64,000 nt of DNA from Pseudomonadota bacterium. GTDB lineage: Bacteria; Pseudomonadota; Gammaproteobacteria; Steroidobacterales; Steroidobacteraceae. Where the stretch lies: positions 47,040-111,039 of the forward strand of contig JANXWS010000066.1 in NCBI GenBank assembly GCA_025351005.1, read 5' to 3'. Within the stretch, counting starts at the first letter, position 1. Every line of letters starts with the position of its first letter. The position numbers and the translations under genes were made by a program. Positions 38,020 through 48,489 of this stretch are shown piece by piece. Below the pieces are notes generated by a model. That model worked only from the letters and a program-made list of their open reading frames with translations, was not told where the DNA came from and searched no databases.

Positions 38020-38493
38020 ATGCTCCGGATCAGCAAGCTGACCGACTACGCGACCGTGATCCTTGCCCGCCTCGCCGAGGAAGGCGCAGGCCAGCACACG
38101 GCCGTCGAACTCGCGGAGCTTACCGGCATCGGCCTGCCCACGGCCAGCAAGGTGCTGAAGGGCCTGCAGCGCGGCGGGCTGGTGGCCTCGACGCGCGGCG
38201 CACGCGGCGGCTACACGCTCGCTCGCCCCGCCGCAGCGATCAGCGCCGTCGACATCATCGACGCGGTCGAAGGGCCGCTCGGCCTGACCGAGTGCGCGAG
38301 CCACCCCGGCCAGTGCGGGCTCGAGCCCTCGTGCCGTGTCGGGCGCAGCTGGCAGCGCGTCAACGTCGCCATCCGGCGAGCGCTCGGCGACGTCAAGCTG
38401 ACCCAGCTGATCGGCCGCGAAGCGAACGCGGCGCCCGCCGCCGACCTTGCAGTCGTGCTCGGCAGCCGGCCCGGGCTGCGGGTCCGGAGTTGA
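38020..38493 (+). CDS. Rrf2-family SUF system regulator
   Basis: The 157 residues start at the ATG at 38020. The winged-helix N-terminus ([33 protein letters not shown]) is followed by three Cys that can hold an Fe-S cluster: C92, C99 and C105 in [15 protein letters not shown]. This matches the IscR-like spacing. Gammaproteobacterial suf operons often begin with such a protein. It probably senses cluster supply and controls the operon through the palindrome upstream. It is followed by sufB after eight bases. Confidence 0.94.
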   Translation: MLRISKLTDYATVILARLAEEGAGQHTAVELAELTGIGLPTASKVLKGLQRGGLVASTRGARGGYTLARPAAAISAVDIIDAVEGPLGLTECASHPGQCGLEPSCRVGRSWQRVNVAIRRALGDVKLTQLIGREANAAPAADLAVVLGSRPGLRVRS

Positions 38494-38501
38494 GCGAGAC
38501 A

Positions 38502-39950
<1,449 letters not shown>

Positions 39951-39970
39951 CAGCGAGCGGCGGACAGACC

Positions 39971-40753
39971 ATGAGCAACATCAGCAAGGGCGACATCCTG
40001 CTCGAGATCCGCGGTCTCACGGTCGACGTGCAAGGTCGACGGATTCTGGACGGCCTCGACCTCACTGTCCGCGCCGGCGAGACGCACGCGATCATGGGCC
40101 CGAACGGGGCCGGCAAGAGCACGCTGTCGCAGGTGCTGGCCGGCCGCAGCGACTACGAGATCAGAGGCGGCTCGGCGCGCTTCCTCGGCGAGGACCTGCT
40201 CGCGCTGCCCGCCGAGGAGCGCGCCCGGCGCGGCCTGTTCCTCGGCTTCCAGTATCCGGTCGAGATCCCCGGCGTCAACAACGTCTACCTGCTGAAGGCC
40301 GCCCTCAACGCGCGTCGCCGCCAGCAGCAACTGCCCGAGGTCGACGCCTTCGAGTTCCTTGCGCTCGTGCGCGACAAGATGAAGCTGATGCAGATAGACG
40401 AGGCGCTGCTGAGCCGCGGTGTCAATGAAGGGTTCTCCGGCGGCGAAAAGAAGCGCAATGAGATCCTGCAGATGACCGTGCTTGAGCCCGTGCTCGCGAT
40501 CCTCGACGAGACCGACTCGGGTCTCGACATCGACGCGCTAAAGGTGGTCGGCCACGGCGTCAACAGCCTGCGGCGCGACGACCGCGCGGTCGTGCTGGTC
40601 ACGCATTACCAGCGCCTGCTCGACCACATCGTGCCGGATCACGTGCACGTACTGGTCGGCGGCCGGATCCTGCGCTCCGGGGACCGCAGCCTCGCGCTCG
40701 AGCTCGAACGCCGCGGCTACGACTGGCTGCGCGAGGGGGCGGCCGCGGCATGA
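39971..40753 (+). CDS. sufC: Fe-S cluster assembly ATPase SufC
   Basis: The 260-residue ABC-type ATPase has Walker A GPNGAGKST, the signature NEGFSGGEKKRNEI and Walker B LAILDETDSGLD. I take the ATG at 39971; an in-frame GTG at 39947 that overlaps the sufB stop in GTGA would add eight residues and imply coupling. ATP binding by SufC drives structural change in SufBC2D. Its stop overlaps sufD in ATGA. Confidence 0.96.
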   Translation: MSNISKGDILLEIRGLTVDVQGRRILDGLDLTVRAGETHAIMGPNGAGKSTLSQVLAGRSDYEIRGGSARFLGEDLLALPAEERARRGLFLGFQYPVEIPGVNNVYLLKAALNARRRQQQLPEVDAFEFLALVRDKMKLMQIDEALLSRGVNEGFSGGEKKRNEILQMTVLEPVLAILDETDSGLDIDALKVVGHGVNSLRRDDRAVVLVTHYQRLLDHIVPDHVHVLVGGRILRSGDRSLALELERRGYDWLREGAAAA

Positions 40754-42066
40754 GCGCTTCGGCCGAGCAGGCGACGCCGCTCGCGGCGCTCGCGCGCGCG
40801 CAGGACGCGCTGCCGGGCGGCCCGGGCTGGGCCGAGTGGCGCGCGCGCGCCCTCGAGCGACTGCTGGCACTCGGGCTGCCGACGCCGCGCGACGACGCCT
40901 GGAAGTACACCAACCTGCGGATCCTCGGTAAGCGCACGCTGGTCCCGGCGCTGCCGCGACCGCTAGGCACGGTGGCGCTCGACGTCTTGCCGCCGGTCGC
41001 CGGGCCCCGGCTCGTCTTCGTCGACGGCCGCTTCCATCCCGGGCTGTCCGCCGGCGCCCTGCCGGCCGGCGTCACGCTGACGCCGTTCGCCGCGCTCATC
41101 GAGCGCGGGCAGCCCGCGCTGCTCGGTCCCGCGCTCACCGGGCCCGATCCTTCCGCCATCGACGTCCGCATCCGGCTGCTGAACGCCTGCTTCGCAGTTG
41201 ACGGCGCTGTGCTCGCGGTGGCGCCCGACACGGCCGTCGCGGGTCCGCTGCAGATCGTCTACGTCGCAACCGGCGGCGGCGCCTACCCGCGTACCGAGGT
41301 CGAGCTCGGCGCCGGCAGCGCGCTCGATTTGATCGAGTACCACGTCGCGGCCGACGACGCCGAAGCATTCGTCGCGCTCGCTTCGGACCTCCGCCTCGGT
41401 CCCGGGGCGCGTCTCACGCACAGCTGCTTCCAGCTCGCGGGCGCGCACACGGTGTTGCTCGACGATGCCAAGGTCACGCTCGCCGCGGACGCCCGCTACC
41501 GCCACCGTCTGGTCGCGCTCGGCGGCCAGGTCGCGCGACTCGACCTGCGGGTGGCGCTCGCCGGCCACGGCGCTTCGGCCGAGCTCGCCGGGCTGTTCCT
41601 CGCCGACGGTCGCCGCGAGCATCACGTCCGGACGCTGATCGAGCACCGCGCGCCCGGCACGCGCAGCGACCAGTCCTACCGCGGTGTCGCGACCGACCGC
41701 GCTCGCGGCAGCTACGATGGCAAGGTCATCGTGCACCCGGGGGCCGCCGGCACGGAGTCGCGGCAGTCGAGCCGCAACCTGCTGCTCGGCCGCGAGGCCG
41801 CAGTCGACACGCGCCCGCAGCTGCAGATCGAAACTGACGACGTCAAGTGCAGCCACGGGGCGACCACCGGCGCGCTCGACGAGCAGGTGCTGTTTTACCT
41901 GCTGACCCGCGGCCTCGACCGCGACACCGCCCGCGCGCTGCTGACGTACGCGTTCCTCGGCGAGGTACTCGGCCTGCTGGCGCCCGAGGCGCTGCGGCGC
42001 GCCGTCGAGGCGCGCGTGCTTGGCCGGCTGCCGGCCGCAGCCCTGATCCGCGAATTCCTCGCGTGA
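40750..42066 (+). CDS. sufD: Fe-S cluster assembly protein SufD
   Basis: The 438-residue SufB paralogue includes the DDAWKYTNLR motif at the N-terminus and the C-terminal RARGSYDGKVIVHPGA, then QIETDDVKCSHGATTGALDE with the conserved His and Cys region. The overlap ATGA with sufC and GTGA with sufS indicates tight coupling. Length matches the family. Confidence 0.96.
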   Translation: MSASAEQATPLAALARAQDALPGGPGWAEWRARALERLLALGLPTPRDDAWKYTNLRILGKRTLVPALPRPLGTVALDVLPPVAGPRLVFVDGRFHPGLSAGALPAGVTLTPFAALIERGQPALLGPALTGPDPSAIDVRIRLLNACFAVDGAVLAVAPDTAVAGPLQIVYVATGGGAYPRTEVELGAGSALDLIEYHVAADDAEAFVALASDLRLGPGARLTHSCFQLAGAHTVLLDDAKVTLAADARYRHRLVALGGQVARLDLRVALAGHGASAELAGLFLADGRREHHVRTLIEHRAPGTRSDQSYRGVATDRARGSYDGKVIVHPGAAGTESRQSSRNLLLGREAAVDTRPQLQIETDDVKCSHGATTGALDEQVLFYLLTRGLDRDTARALLTYAFLGEVLGLLAPEALRRAVEARVLGRLPAAALIREFLA

Positions 42067-43307
42067 GCGCCGTGAGCGCAGGCGCGCTGCCCCTCGATGT
42101 CGCCCGGCTGCGCGGCGACTTTCCGGTGCTCGGGCAGCGGATCAATGGCCAGCCGCTCGCTTATCTCGACAACGGCGCGTCTAGCCAGCGGCCGCGCGCC
42201 GTCATCGACGCCGAGCGCCGCTACGCCGAGGAGATGCACGCGAACGTGCACCGCGGTGTGCACACCCTGTCGCAGCGCGCGACCGACGCGTTCGAGGCGG
42301 CACGCGAGCGTGTGCGACGCTTCTTGAATGCGCGCTCAAGTCGCGAAATCGTCTTCACGCGCGGAACGACCGAGGCGATCAACCTGGTCGCGCAGTCCTT
42401 CGTCCGGCCGCGGGTCGGACCGGGCGACGAGATCCTGATCACCTGGCTCGAGCATCATGCCAACATCGTCCCGTGGCAGATGGCGTGCGAGGCGACCGGC
42501 GCCGTCCTCACGGTGGCGCCGATCGACCGCCGCGGCGAGCTCGACCTCGACGCGTTCCGGTCGCTGCTCTCGCCGCGCACGCGGCTGGTGGCGGCGGCGC
42601 ATGTCTCGAACGCGCTCGGCACGGTGCTGCCAGTGGCCGAGATCGTGACCGCGGCGCACGCGCAGGGCGTACCGGTGCTGCTCGACGGCGCCCAGGCGGT
42701 GCCGCATTTCAAGGTCGACGTGGAGGCGCTCGACTGCGACTTCTACGCGTTCTCCGGGCACAAGCTGTACGGGCCGGACGGCATTGGCGTGCTCTACGGC
42801 CGCGAGTCGCTGCTCGCCGCAATGCCGCCGTGGCAGGGCGGCGGCGACATGATCCTGTCGGTCAGCTTCGCCGGCACGACCTACAACCGGCTGCCGTTCA
42901 AGTTCGAGGCCGGCACGCCGCACATCTCGGGCGCAATCGGGCTCGCCGCTGCGATCGACTACGTCGACGGCGTCGGTCTCGACCGCATCGCTGCGTGGGA
43001 GCGCGAGCTGCTGCAGTACGCGACCGAGCGGCTCGAGCGGATTGACGGCCTGAAGATCATCGGCACGGCGCGCCACAAGGCAAGCCTCGTATCGTTCGTC
43101 GTCGACGGCGTCCACCCGCACGACCTCGGCACGATTCTCGACCAGGCCGGCATTGCCATCCGCACCGGGCACCACTGCGCGATGCCGGTGATGGAGTTCT
43201 TCGGCGTGCCGGCGACGGCCCGCGCCTCGTTCGCGCTCTACAACACGCGTGCCGAGGTCGACCGGCTGGCCGCCGCGGTGGCAGCGGCGCGCGCCATGTT
43301 CCGCTGA
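42063..43307 (+). CDS. sufS: cysteine desulfurase SufS
   Basis: SufS takes sulfur from cysteine and passes it to the scaffold through SufU or SufE. The 414 residues from the GTG at 42063 have the PLP Lys in FSGHKLYGPDG and the catalytic Cys in RTGHHCAMP near the C-terminus. The cofactor Asp/His segment is DGAQAVPH. A second GTG three codons later is an alternative start. No SufE gene follows; the next gene encodes SufU, so SufS-SufU pairing is likely. Confidence 0.96.
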   Translation: MSAVSAGALPLDVARLRGDFPVLGQRINGQPLAYLDNGASSQRPRAVIDAERRYAEEMHANVHRGVHTLSQRATDAFEAARERVRRFLNARSSREIVFTRGTTEAINLVAQSFVRPRVGPGDEILITWLEHHANIVPWQMACEATGAVLTVAPIDRRGELDLDAFRSLLSPRTRLVAAAHVSNALGTVLPVAEIVTAAHAQGVPVLLDGAQAVPHFKVDVEALDCDFYAFSGHKLYGPDGIGVLYGRESLLAAMPPWQGGGDMILSVSFAGTTYNRLPFKFEAGTPHISGAIGLAAAIDYVDGVGLDRIAAWERELLQYATERLERIDGLKIIGTARHKASLVSFVVDGVHPHDLGTILDQAGIAIRTGHHCAMPVMEFFGVPATARASFALYNTRAEVDRLAAAVAAARAMFR

Positions 43308-43318
43308 GCCGCGCCGCG

Positions 43319-43762
43319 ATGGACCTGAAGGACCTGTACCGCGACGTGATCCTCGACCACAACCGGCGGCCGCGGAACTTCGGCCGGCTCGAGCCGCCGG
43401 CGCGGGCCGCGCCGGGCTACAACCCGCTGTGCGGCGACCAGCTGGTCGTCTACGCGACGCTCGACGGCGACCGGATCGGCGAGCTGCGGTTCGAAGGCAG
43501 CGGCTGCGCGATTTCGGTGGCGTCGGCCTCGCTGATGACGGAGGCCGTCAAGGGCAAGAGCCGCGCCGAGGCCGAGCATCTCTTTGGCCTGGTGCACGCG
43601 CTGCTGACCGATGCCGACGCGGCCACGCCGCCGGAACTTGGCAAGCTCGCCGCGCTCGGCGGCGTGCGCGAGTTCCCGGCGCGGGTCAAGTGCGCGAGCC
43701 TCTGCTGGCACACCCTGAACGCGGCGCTCGCCGGCGATCCGACGCCGGTCTCCACCGAATAG
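43319..43762 (+). CDS. sufU: SufU-type sulfur-transfer/scaffold protein
   Basis: The 147 residues match the SUF-associated NifU family: DLYRDVILDHNRRPRN at the N-terminus, then Cys at C38 (NPLCGDQ), C63 (EGSGCAIS) and C125 plus C129 (RVKCASLCW). The Asp of the first motif and the three main Cys bind zinc in SufU. The 18-residue insert typical of SufU is present between about 64 and 120. It follows sufS. Confidence 0.95.
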   Translation: MDLKDLYRDVILDHNRRPRNFGRLEPPARAAPGYNPLCGDQLVVYATLDGDRIGELRFEGSGCAISVASASLMTEAVKGKSRAEAEHLFGLVHALLTDADAATPPELGKLAALGGVREFPARVKCASLCWHTLNAALAGDPTPVSTE

Positions 43763-43783
43763 ACGCCGCACCCGGGCACACTC

Positions 43784-44335
43784 ATGCGGCATCGCGACCA
43801 GGAACCGTTTGTCGTCACGCGCGAGGTAAAGGCCGTGCTGGTGCCGGCCGGCGTCGAGGTCAAGCTGCGCGTCGGCAGCGTCGGCTATGTCACGCAGGCG
43901 CTCGGCGGCAGCTTCACCGTCGCCGTCGAGGGCAACCTGTTCCGGATCGCCGGCGCCGACGCGGATGCGATCGGCCGCGAACTGCCGGCCGCTATCCACT
44001 TGCCGCCCGATGCGACCGACGCGGACGTCGAGCGGCTCGCATGGGAGCAGCTGCGGACCTGCTACGACCCGGAGATTCCGGTCAATATCGTCGACCTAGG
44101 CCTCGTCTACGCCTGCGAGATCAGCCGCCAGCCGGACGGCAACCGCGCCGCCGCCGTGCGGCTCACCCTGACGGCGCCCGGCTGCGGCATGGGCGAGGTG
44201 CTGGTGCAGGACGTCAAGGACAAGCTGACGCAGGTGCCGACGCTGACCAGCGCGGACGTCGAGCTTGTCTTCGACCCGCCGTGGAGCCGCGAGATGATGT
44301 CCGAGGCGGCGCGCCTGCAGACCGGAATGATGTGA
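43784..44335 (+). CDS. sufT: SufT, DUF59/MIP18-type Fe-S maturation factor
   Basis: The 183 residues end in the DUF59 domain with YDPEIPVNIVDLGLVY near 93-108 and LTAPGCGMGEVL, the conserved Cys motif of SufT. The N-terminal half (about 15-70) is the SufT-specific extension. SufT is needed for Fe-S enzyme maturation under high demand in other bacteria. Its stop shares a base with the next ATG (TGATG). Confidence 0.93.
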   Translation: MRHRDQEPFVVTREVKAVLVPAGVEVKLRVGSVGYVTQALGGSFTVAVEGNLFRIAGADADAIGRELPAAIHLPPDATDADVERLAWEQLRTCYDPEIPVNIVDLGLVYACEISRQPDGNRAAAVRLTLTAPGCGMGEVLVQDVKDKLTQVPTLTSADVELVFDPPWSREMMSEAARLQTGMM

Positions 44336-44670
44336 TGAGCAGCGCGGACCCGGACTCAGGCGTCACCTGGCACGACGTCGCGGCAGCCGCCGAGCTCGTG
44401 CCCGGCGGGCACGCGGTCTACGAGGTCGAAGGCCGCTTCGTCGCCGTCTACAACGTCGGCGGCGAGCTGTACGCGATCGAGGACGTCTGCACGCACGACG
44501 GCAACCCGCTTGCCGACGGCGCCGTTGAAGGCCACGAGGTCGTCTGCCCGCGCCACGGCGCGCGCTTCTGCCTGCGCACCGGCGCCGCCTTGTCGCCGCC
44601 CGCCTACGAGCCGGTCGCCATCTTTCCGGTCGCGATACGCTCCGGACGCATCCTGCTCGGCGTCCGCTGA
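44335..44670 (+). CDS. Rieske [2Fe-2S] ferredoxin in the suf operon
   Basis: The 111-residue protein begins at the ATG at 44335 inside the sufT stop. The Rieske ligands are complete: CTH at 52-54 and CPRH at 71-74, in the order C-x-H and C-x2-H. There is no transmembrane helix or oxygenase partner, so it is a soluble electron carrier. Position as the last of eight coupled suf genes suggests a role in delivering electrons to cluster assembly or in being one of its clients. Confidence 0.95.
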   Translation: MSSADPDSGVTWHDVAAAAELVPGGHAVYEVEGRFVAVYNVGGELYAIEDVCTHDGNPLADGAVEGHEVVCPRHGARFCLRTGAALSPPAYEPVAIFPVAIRSGRILLGVR

Positions 44671-44689
44671 CTCGCCCCGAGCCTGGCCG

Positions 44690-45196
44690 ATGAAGCAGAT
44701 CACGATCCTCCGCCACGGCCATGCCGAGAAGCAGGACGGCGACGGCGAGGACTTCGAGCGGCGCCTGGACAAGCGCGGCCGGCGCGAGGCCGAACAGATG
44801 GCCGAACTCGCCCACGCGCTCGGAGTGAGGCCCGATCACATCCTCACTAGCCCGGCGGCGCGCACGCTGAGCACGGCCAAGGAATTCGCGCGCGCGCTCG
44901 GCTTTCCGCTGCCGAAGATCCGCCACGACGACCGCCTCTACCTCGCCGAGCGCGCGGCGCTCGCGGCAATCCTGCGGGCCGTGCCGGCGGCACGCCGCCA
45001 CGTGCTGCTGGTGGGCCATAACCCCGGTGTCAGCCGGCTTGCGCGCTGGCTCTCCGGCGACGATGCGATCTCCGACTTCCCGCCCGCAGGACTGTGCACG
45101 CTGCAGGCCGACCTCGGCAGCTGGGCCGAGCTCGACGCCGGCCAGTTCGAGTGCCTGCAGCTGCGCTGGCCCGACGACGGCGGGCCGCGCCGCTGA
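44690..45196 (+). CDS. sixA: phosphohistidine phosphatase SixA-like
   Basis: The 168-residue phosphoglycerate-mutase-fold protein has the catalytic RHG motif in ILRHGHAEK (phospho-acceptor His at residue 9), the ILTSPAARTLSTAKEFA block and VGHNPGVSRLA with the second catalytic His. SixA dephosphorylates His phosphotransfer proteins (ArcB, NPr in E. coli). It follows the Rieske gene by 19 bases on the same strand and is convergent with putA; a link to Fe-S assembly is not established. Confidence 0.92.
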   Translation: MKQITILRHGHAEKQDGDGEDFERRLDKRGRREAEQMAELAHALGVRPDHILTSPAARTLSTAKEFARALGFPLPKIRHDDRLYLAERAALAAILRAVPAARRHVLLVGHNPGVSRLARWLSGDDAISDFPPAGLCTLQADLGSWAELDAGQFECLQLRWPDDGGPRR

Positions 45197-45202
45197 CCGG
45201 CC

Positions 45203-48200
45203 TCAGCCGGCGAGCGCTAGCAGGCTCGCGTTGCCGCCGACCGCCGCCGTATTCACCGTCACGGTCTGCTCGGTCGCGAAGCGGTGCAGATAGTGCGGAC
45301 CGCCCGCCTTCGGCCCGGTGCCGGACAGCCCGTTGCCGCCGAATGGCTGCACGCCGACCACGGCGCCGATCATGTTGCGGTTGACGTACAGATTGCCGAC
45401 GCGAGCGCGGGCGCGGACGCGCGCGACCGTCGAATCGATGCGCGTGTGCACGCCTAGAGTCAGCCCGTAGCCCGTGCCGTTGATCGCGTCCACCAGGCCG
45501 TCCAGGTCGCGTGCCCGCCAGCGCAGCACGTGCAGCACGGGGCCGAACACTTCGTGCTCGAGCACCGCGAGCGAGGGAATCTCGACGGCCAGCGGCGCGC
45601 AGAAGTCGCCGCGCCCCTGCGCCGTGCCCGGCTGCAGGCGGAAGGACCAGCGTGCGCCACGGACGATCCGCGCCGCGTGCGCCTCGAGGCGCGCCAGCGC
45701 CACGGCGTCGATGACCGGGCCGACATCGGTCGCGAGCAGCGCCGGATCGCCCACGGTCAGCTGCTGCATCGCGCCCGCGAGCAGCGTCTCGACGCGATCC
45801 GCGATCTCCTCCTGCAGGCACAGCACGCGCAGCGCCGAGCAGCGCTGGCCGGCACTGCCGAATGCGGACTGCAGGGCGTCGGTGACGACCTGCTCCGGCA
45901 GGGCCGAGCTGTCGACGATCATCGCGTTCTGGCCGCCCGTCTCGGCAATCAATGTCGTGATCGCGCCCGGGCGCGCGGCCAGCGCTCGCTGGATCAGGCC
46001 GGCCGTCTCGTTTGAGCCGGTGAAGGCGACGCCGGCGACGCGCGGGTCGGCCGTCAGCCGTGCGCCGACGTGCGCGCCGTCGCCCGGCAGGAACTGCAGC
46101 GCTTCGCCCGGCACCCCAGCCGCGTGCAGCAGACGGGTCGCGAGCGCCGCGACCAGCGGCGTCTGTTCAGCCGGCTTTGCGATCACGGCGTTGCCGGCCG
46201 CAAGCGCGGCGGCGACCTGACCGGTGTAGATCGCGAGCGGAAAGTTCCACGGGCTGATGCAGACGAACACGCCGCGGCCACGGAGCCTGATCTCGTTGCT
46301 CTCGCCTGTCGGCCCGGGCAGTGCCAGGCTTCGGCCGAACTCGAGCCGCGCCCGCTGAGCGTAGTAGCGCAGAAAGTCGATCGCCTCGCGGAGCTCGGCG
46401 ACCGCGTCGCCGATCGTCTTGCCGGCCTCACAGACGAGCAGTGCGATGAACTCGTCCCGTGCCGCCTCGAAGCGGTCGGCGGCGCGTTCGAGGATCGCGG
46501 CCCGCGCCGCGGCCTCGGTCGCGTCCCAATGATCGAATGCCGCCGCAGCCCCGCCGAGCGCGCGCTCGATGTCGTCGTCGTCCGACGCCAGCACGTGACC
46601 GACGGTCTGGGCACGGTCGGCCGGGTTCGTGACCGGCAGGCCGCGCCCGACGATGGCCGCGGGCGGGTGCCGCGGCCGGCCGCCGAGGATGGGTGCCGCC
46701 GTATGATCGGCGCCGAGCGCCGCCGCGGCGCCCTGCGCGAGTCCTGCGAGCGCCGCGCCGTCCGCCAGGTTCACGCCGGTCGAGTTGAGACGTTCAGCGC
46801 CGAAGATGCGCGCTGGCAGCGGAATGCGCGGGTGCGGCAACGTCGCCAGCTGCTCGACGAACGCGACCGGATCGGCGGCGATCTCGCTCGCCGGCAGGCG
46901 CGCGTCGACGATGCGGTTGACAAAAGAGGTGTTGGCGCCGTTCTCGAGCAGGCGCCGCACCAGGTACGGCAGCAGGTCCTCGTGCGAGCCGACCGGCGCG
47001 TACACGCGGCACGGCGCCGCCTCGCCGGCCGGATCGGTGACGATGCCGTAAAGCTCCTCGCCCATGCCGTGCAGGCGCTGGAACTCGAAGCGGAGGCCGC
47101 GGCTCTGCGCGAAGTGCAGGATGCTCGCGACCGTGTGCGCATTGTGGGTGGCGAACTGCGGGTAGATGGCGTCCGGTGCGTCGAGCAGCAGGCTTGCGCA
47201 GGCGAGGTAGGCGACGTCGGTGCACTGCTTGCGCGTGTAGACGGGATAGCCCGGGTGGCCGCGCTCCTGGGCGCGCTTGATCTCGCTGTCCCAGTAGGCG
47301 CCCTTGACGAGGCGCACGTTGAGGCGCCGCCCCGCGCGCCGCGTGCGCGCGACCAGCCAGCGAATCGCATCCGGCGCGCGCTTCTGGTACGCCTGCACCG
47401 CGAGCCCGAAGCCCTGCCAACCGGCCAGCGCCGGCGCCTCGAGCACGCGCTCGATCAGCTCGAGCGACAGCTCGAGCCGGTCCGCCTCCTCGGCGTCGAC
47501 CGTGAGCGCAATGCCCGCGGCGGCCGCGCGGCCGCAAAGCCTGATCAGCCGCGGCGCGAGCTCGCGGTGGACGCGCTCGCGGTTGGCGTACTCGTAGCGC
47601 GGATGCAGCGCCGACAGCTTCACCGAGATGCTTGGCAGCGCCTCGGGCGCCGCGTCGCGGCTCGCGCGCGCGACCCGACCGATCGCGTCGACCGCCTGCC
47701 GGTAGGCCTCGCAGTACCGGTCAGCGTCCGGCATCGATAGCGCCGACTCACCGAGCATGTCGTAGGAGTAGCGGAAGCGGGCGCCCTGGCCTTCGGCCGA
47801 GCGGGCCAGTGCCTCCTCGATGGTGCGGCCCATCACGAACTGGTGGCCGAGGATACGCATCGTCTGGCGGATCGCCGTGCGCACGACCGGCTCGCCGACC
47901 CGTGCGACCAGGTTGCGAACGAATCCTGCCGGGTCGCGCCGCGTACCAGCGTCGGGCTGCACCAGCCGGCCCGTCAGCATCAGCCCCCAGGTGGAGGCGT
48001 TGACGAATAGCGAACCGCCATCGGTCAGGTGGGAGGCCCAGTCACCAGCCGTGATCTTGTCGGCGATCAGCCGATCGGCGGTGACCGCGTCGGGGATCCT
48101 GAGCAGCGCCTCCGCGAGGCACATCAGGATCACGCCCTCCTGCGAGCTCAGGTCGTACTCCCGCAGCAGGGCGTCGATTCCGGTCGTGTCGACGCGCACG

Positions 48201-48385
48201 CCACGTACCTGCTCGACGAGCGCGGTCGCGTGCGCGGCGACCGCGGCGCGCGCGGCGGGCTCAAGGCGTGCGAGCGGCAGCAGCTCCCGCAGCACCGCGT
48301 CCTCGTCGGCCAGCCACAGGCGGTTGATCGCAGCCCCGACCGGACCCTCGAGCGGCTCTGCGGAAGGGCGGATAAATGACGTCAT
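45203..48385 (-). CDS. putA: bifunctional proline dehydrogenase / P5C dehydrogenase PutA
   Basis: PutA oxidises proline to glutamate in two steps with FAD and NAD. The 1060 residues are shorter than E. coli PutA (1320) because the N-terminal ribbon-helix-helix DNA-binding domain is missing. So this is the non-autoregulating type. The PRODH part (about 150-470) has RLVKGAYWDSE and the ALDH part (about 540-1050) has the catalytic Cys in GSAGQRCSALR, near residue 849. Regulation is therefore likely to come from the Lrp-type protein encoded divergently 105 bases away. Confidence 0.97.
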   Translation of the reverse strand: MTSFIRPSAEPLEGPVGAAINRLWLADEDAVLRELLPLARLEPAARAAVAAHATALVEQVRGVRVDTTGIDALLREYDLSSQEGVILMCLAEALLRIPDAVTADRLIADKITAGDWASHLTDGGSLFVNASTWGLMLTGRLVQPDAGTRRDPAGFVRNLVARVGEPVVRTAIRQTMRILGHQFVMGRTIEEALARSAEGQGARFRYSYDMLGESALSMPDADRYCEAYRQAVDAIGRVARASRDAAPEALPSISVKLSALHPRYEYANRERVHRELAPRLIRLCGRAAAAGIALTVDAEEADRLELSLELIERVLEAPALAGWQGFGLAVQAYQKRAPDAIRWLVARTRRAGRRLNVRLVKGAYWDSEIKRAQERGHPGYPVYTRKQCTDVAYLACASLLLDAPDAIYPQFATHNAHTVASILHFAQSRGLRFEFQRLHGMGEELYGIVTDPAGEAAPCRVYAPVGSHEDLLPYLVRRLLENGANTSFVNRIVDARLPASEIAADPVAFVEQLATLPHPRIPLPARIFGAERLNSTGVNLADGAALAGLAQGAAAALGADHTAAPILGGRPRHPPAAIVGRGLPVTNPADRAQTVGHVLASDDDDIERALGGAAAAFDHWDATEAAARAAILERAADRFEAARDEFIALLVCEAGKTIGDAVAELREAIDFLRYYAQRARLEFGRSLALPGPTGESNEIRLRGRGVFVCISPWNFPLAIYTGQVAAALAAGNAVIAKPAEQTPLVAALATRLLHAAGVPGEALQFLPGDGAHVGARLTADPRVAGVAFTGSNETAGLIQRALAARPGAITTLIAETGGQNAMIVDSSALPEQVVTDALQSAFGSAGQRCSALRVLCLQEEIADRVETLLAGAMQQLTVGDPALLATDVGPVIDAVALARLEAHAARIVRGARWSFRLQPGTAQGRGDFCAPLAVEIPSLAVLEHEVFGPVLHVLRWRARDLDGLVDAINGTGYGLTLGVHTRIDSTVARVRARARVGNLYVNRNMIGAVVGVQPFGGNGLSGTGPKAGGPHYLHRFATEQTVTVNTAAVGGNASLLALAG

Positions 48386-48407
48386 GGCAAACCTCTGCCT
48401 GCGATCC

Positions 48408-48426
48408 GTCTACTTTAGTTGTAGAC
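48408..48426. promoter_or_regulatory. palindrome between putA and the Lrp-type gene
   Basis: GTCTAC and GTAGAC are perfect inverted arms separated by seven bases, in the AT-richer spacer between the two divergent starts. It lies 23 bases from the putA ATG and just upstream of the TATAAT box that serves the regulator. It is a fair candidate for an Lrp/AsnC operator, but does not fit the E. coli Lrp consensus closely. Confidence 0.5.
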
Positions 48427-48456
48427 TTGTAGCCGAATCGTCTATTTATGTATAAT
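48427..48456 (+). promoter_or_regulatory. sigma-70-type promoter of the Lrp-family gene
   Basis: A perfect TATAAT at 48451-48456 follows a weak TTGTAG (48427-48432) after an 18-base spacer. Transcription would begin near 48463, so an ATG at 48448, which lies within the box region, cannot be the protein start. It pushes the start to the GTG at 48490. Confidence 0.5.
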
Positions 48457-48489
48457 TACTTGGATGATAAGACTGCCGAGCATTCTTGG

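Noticed and set aside
48448..48489. ATG at 48448 as the start of the Lrp-type gene
   Set aside because: A perfect TATAAT at 48451-48456 lies within its first codons and Lrp similarity begins downstream, so GTG 48490 is preferred.
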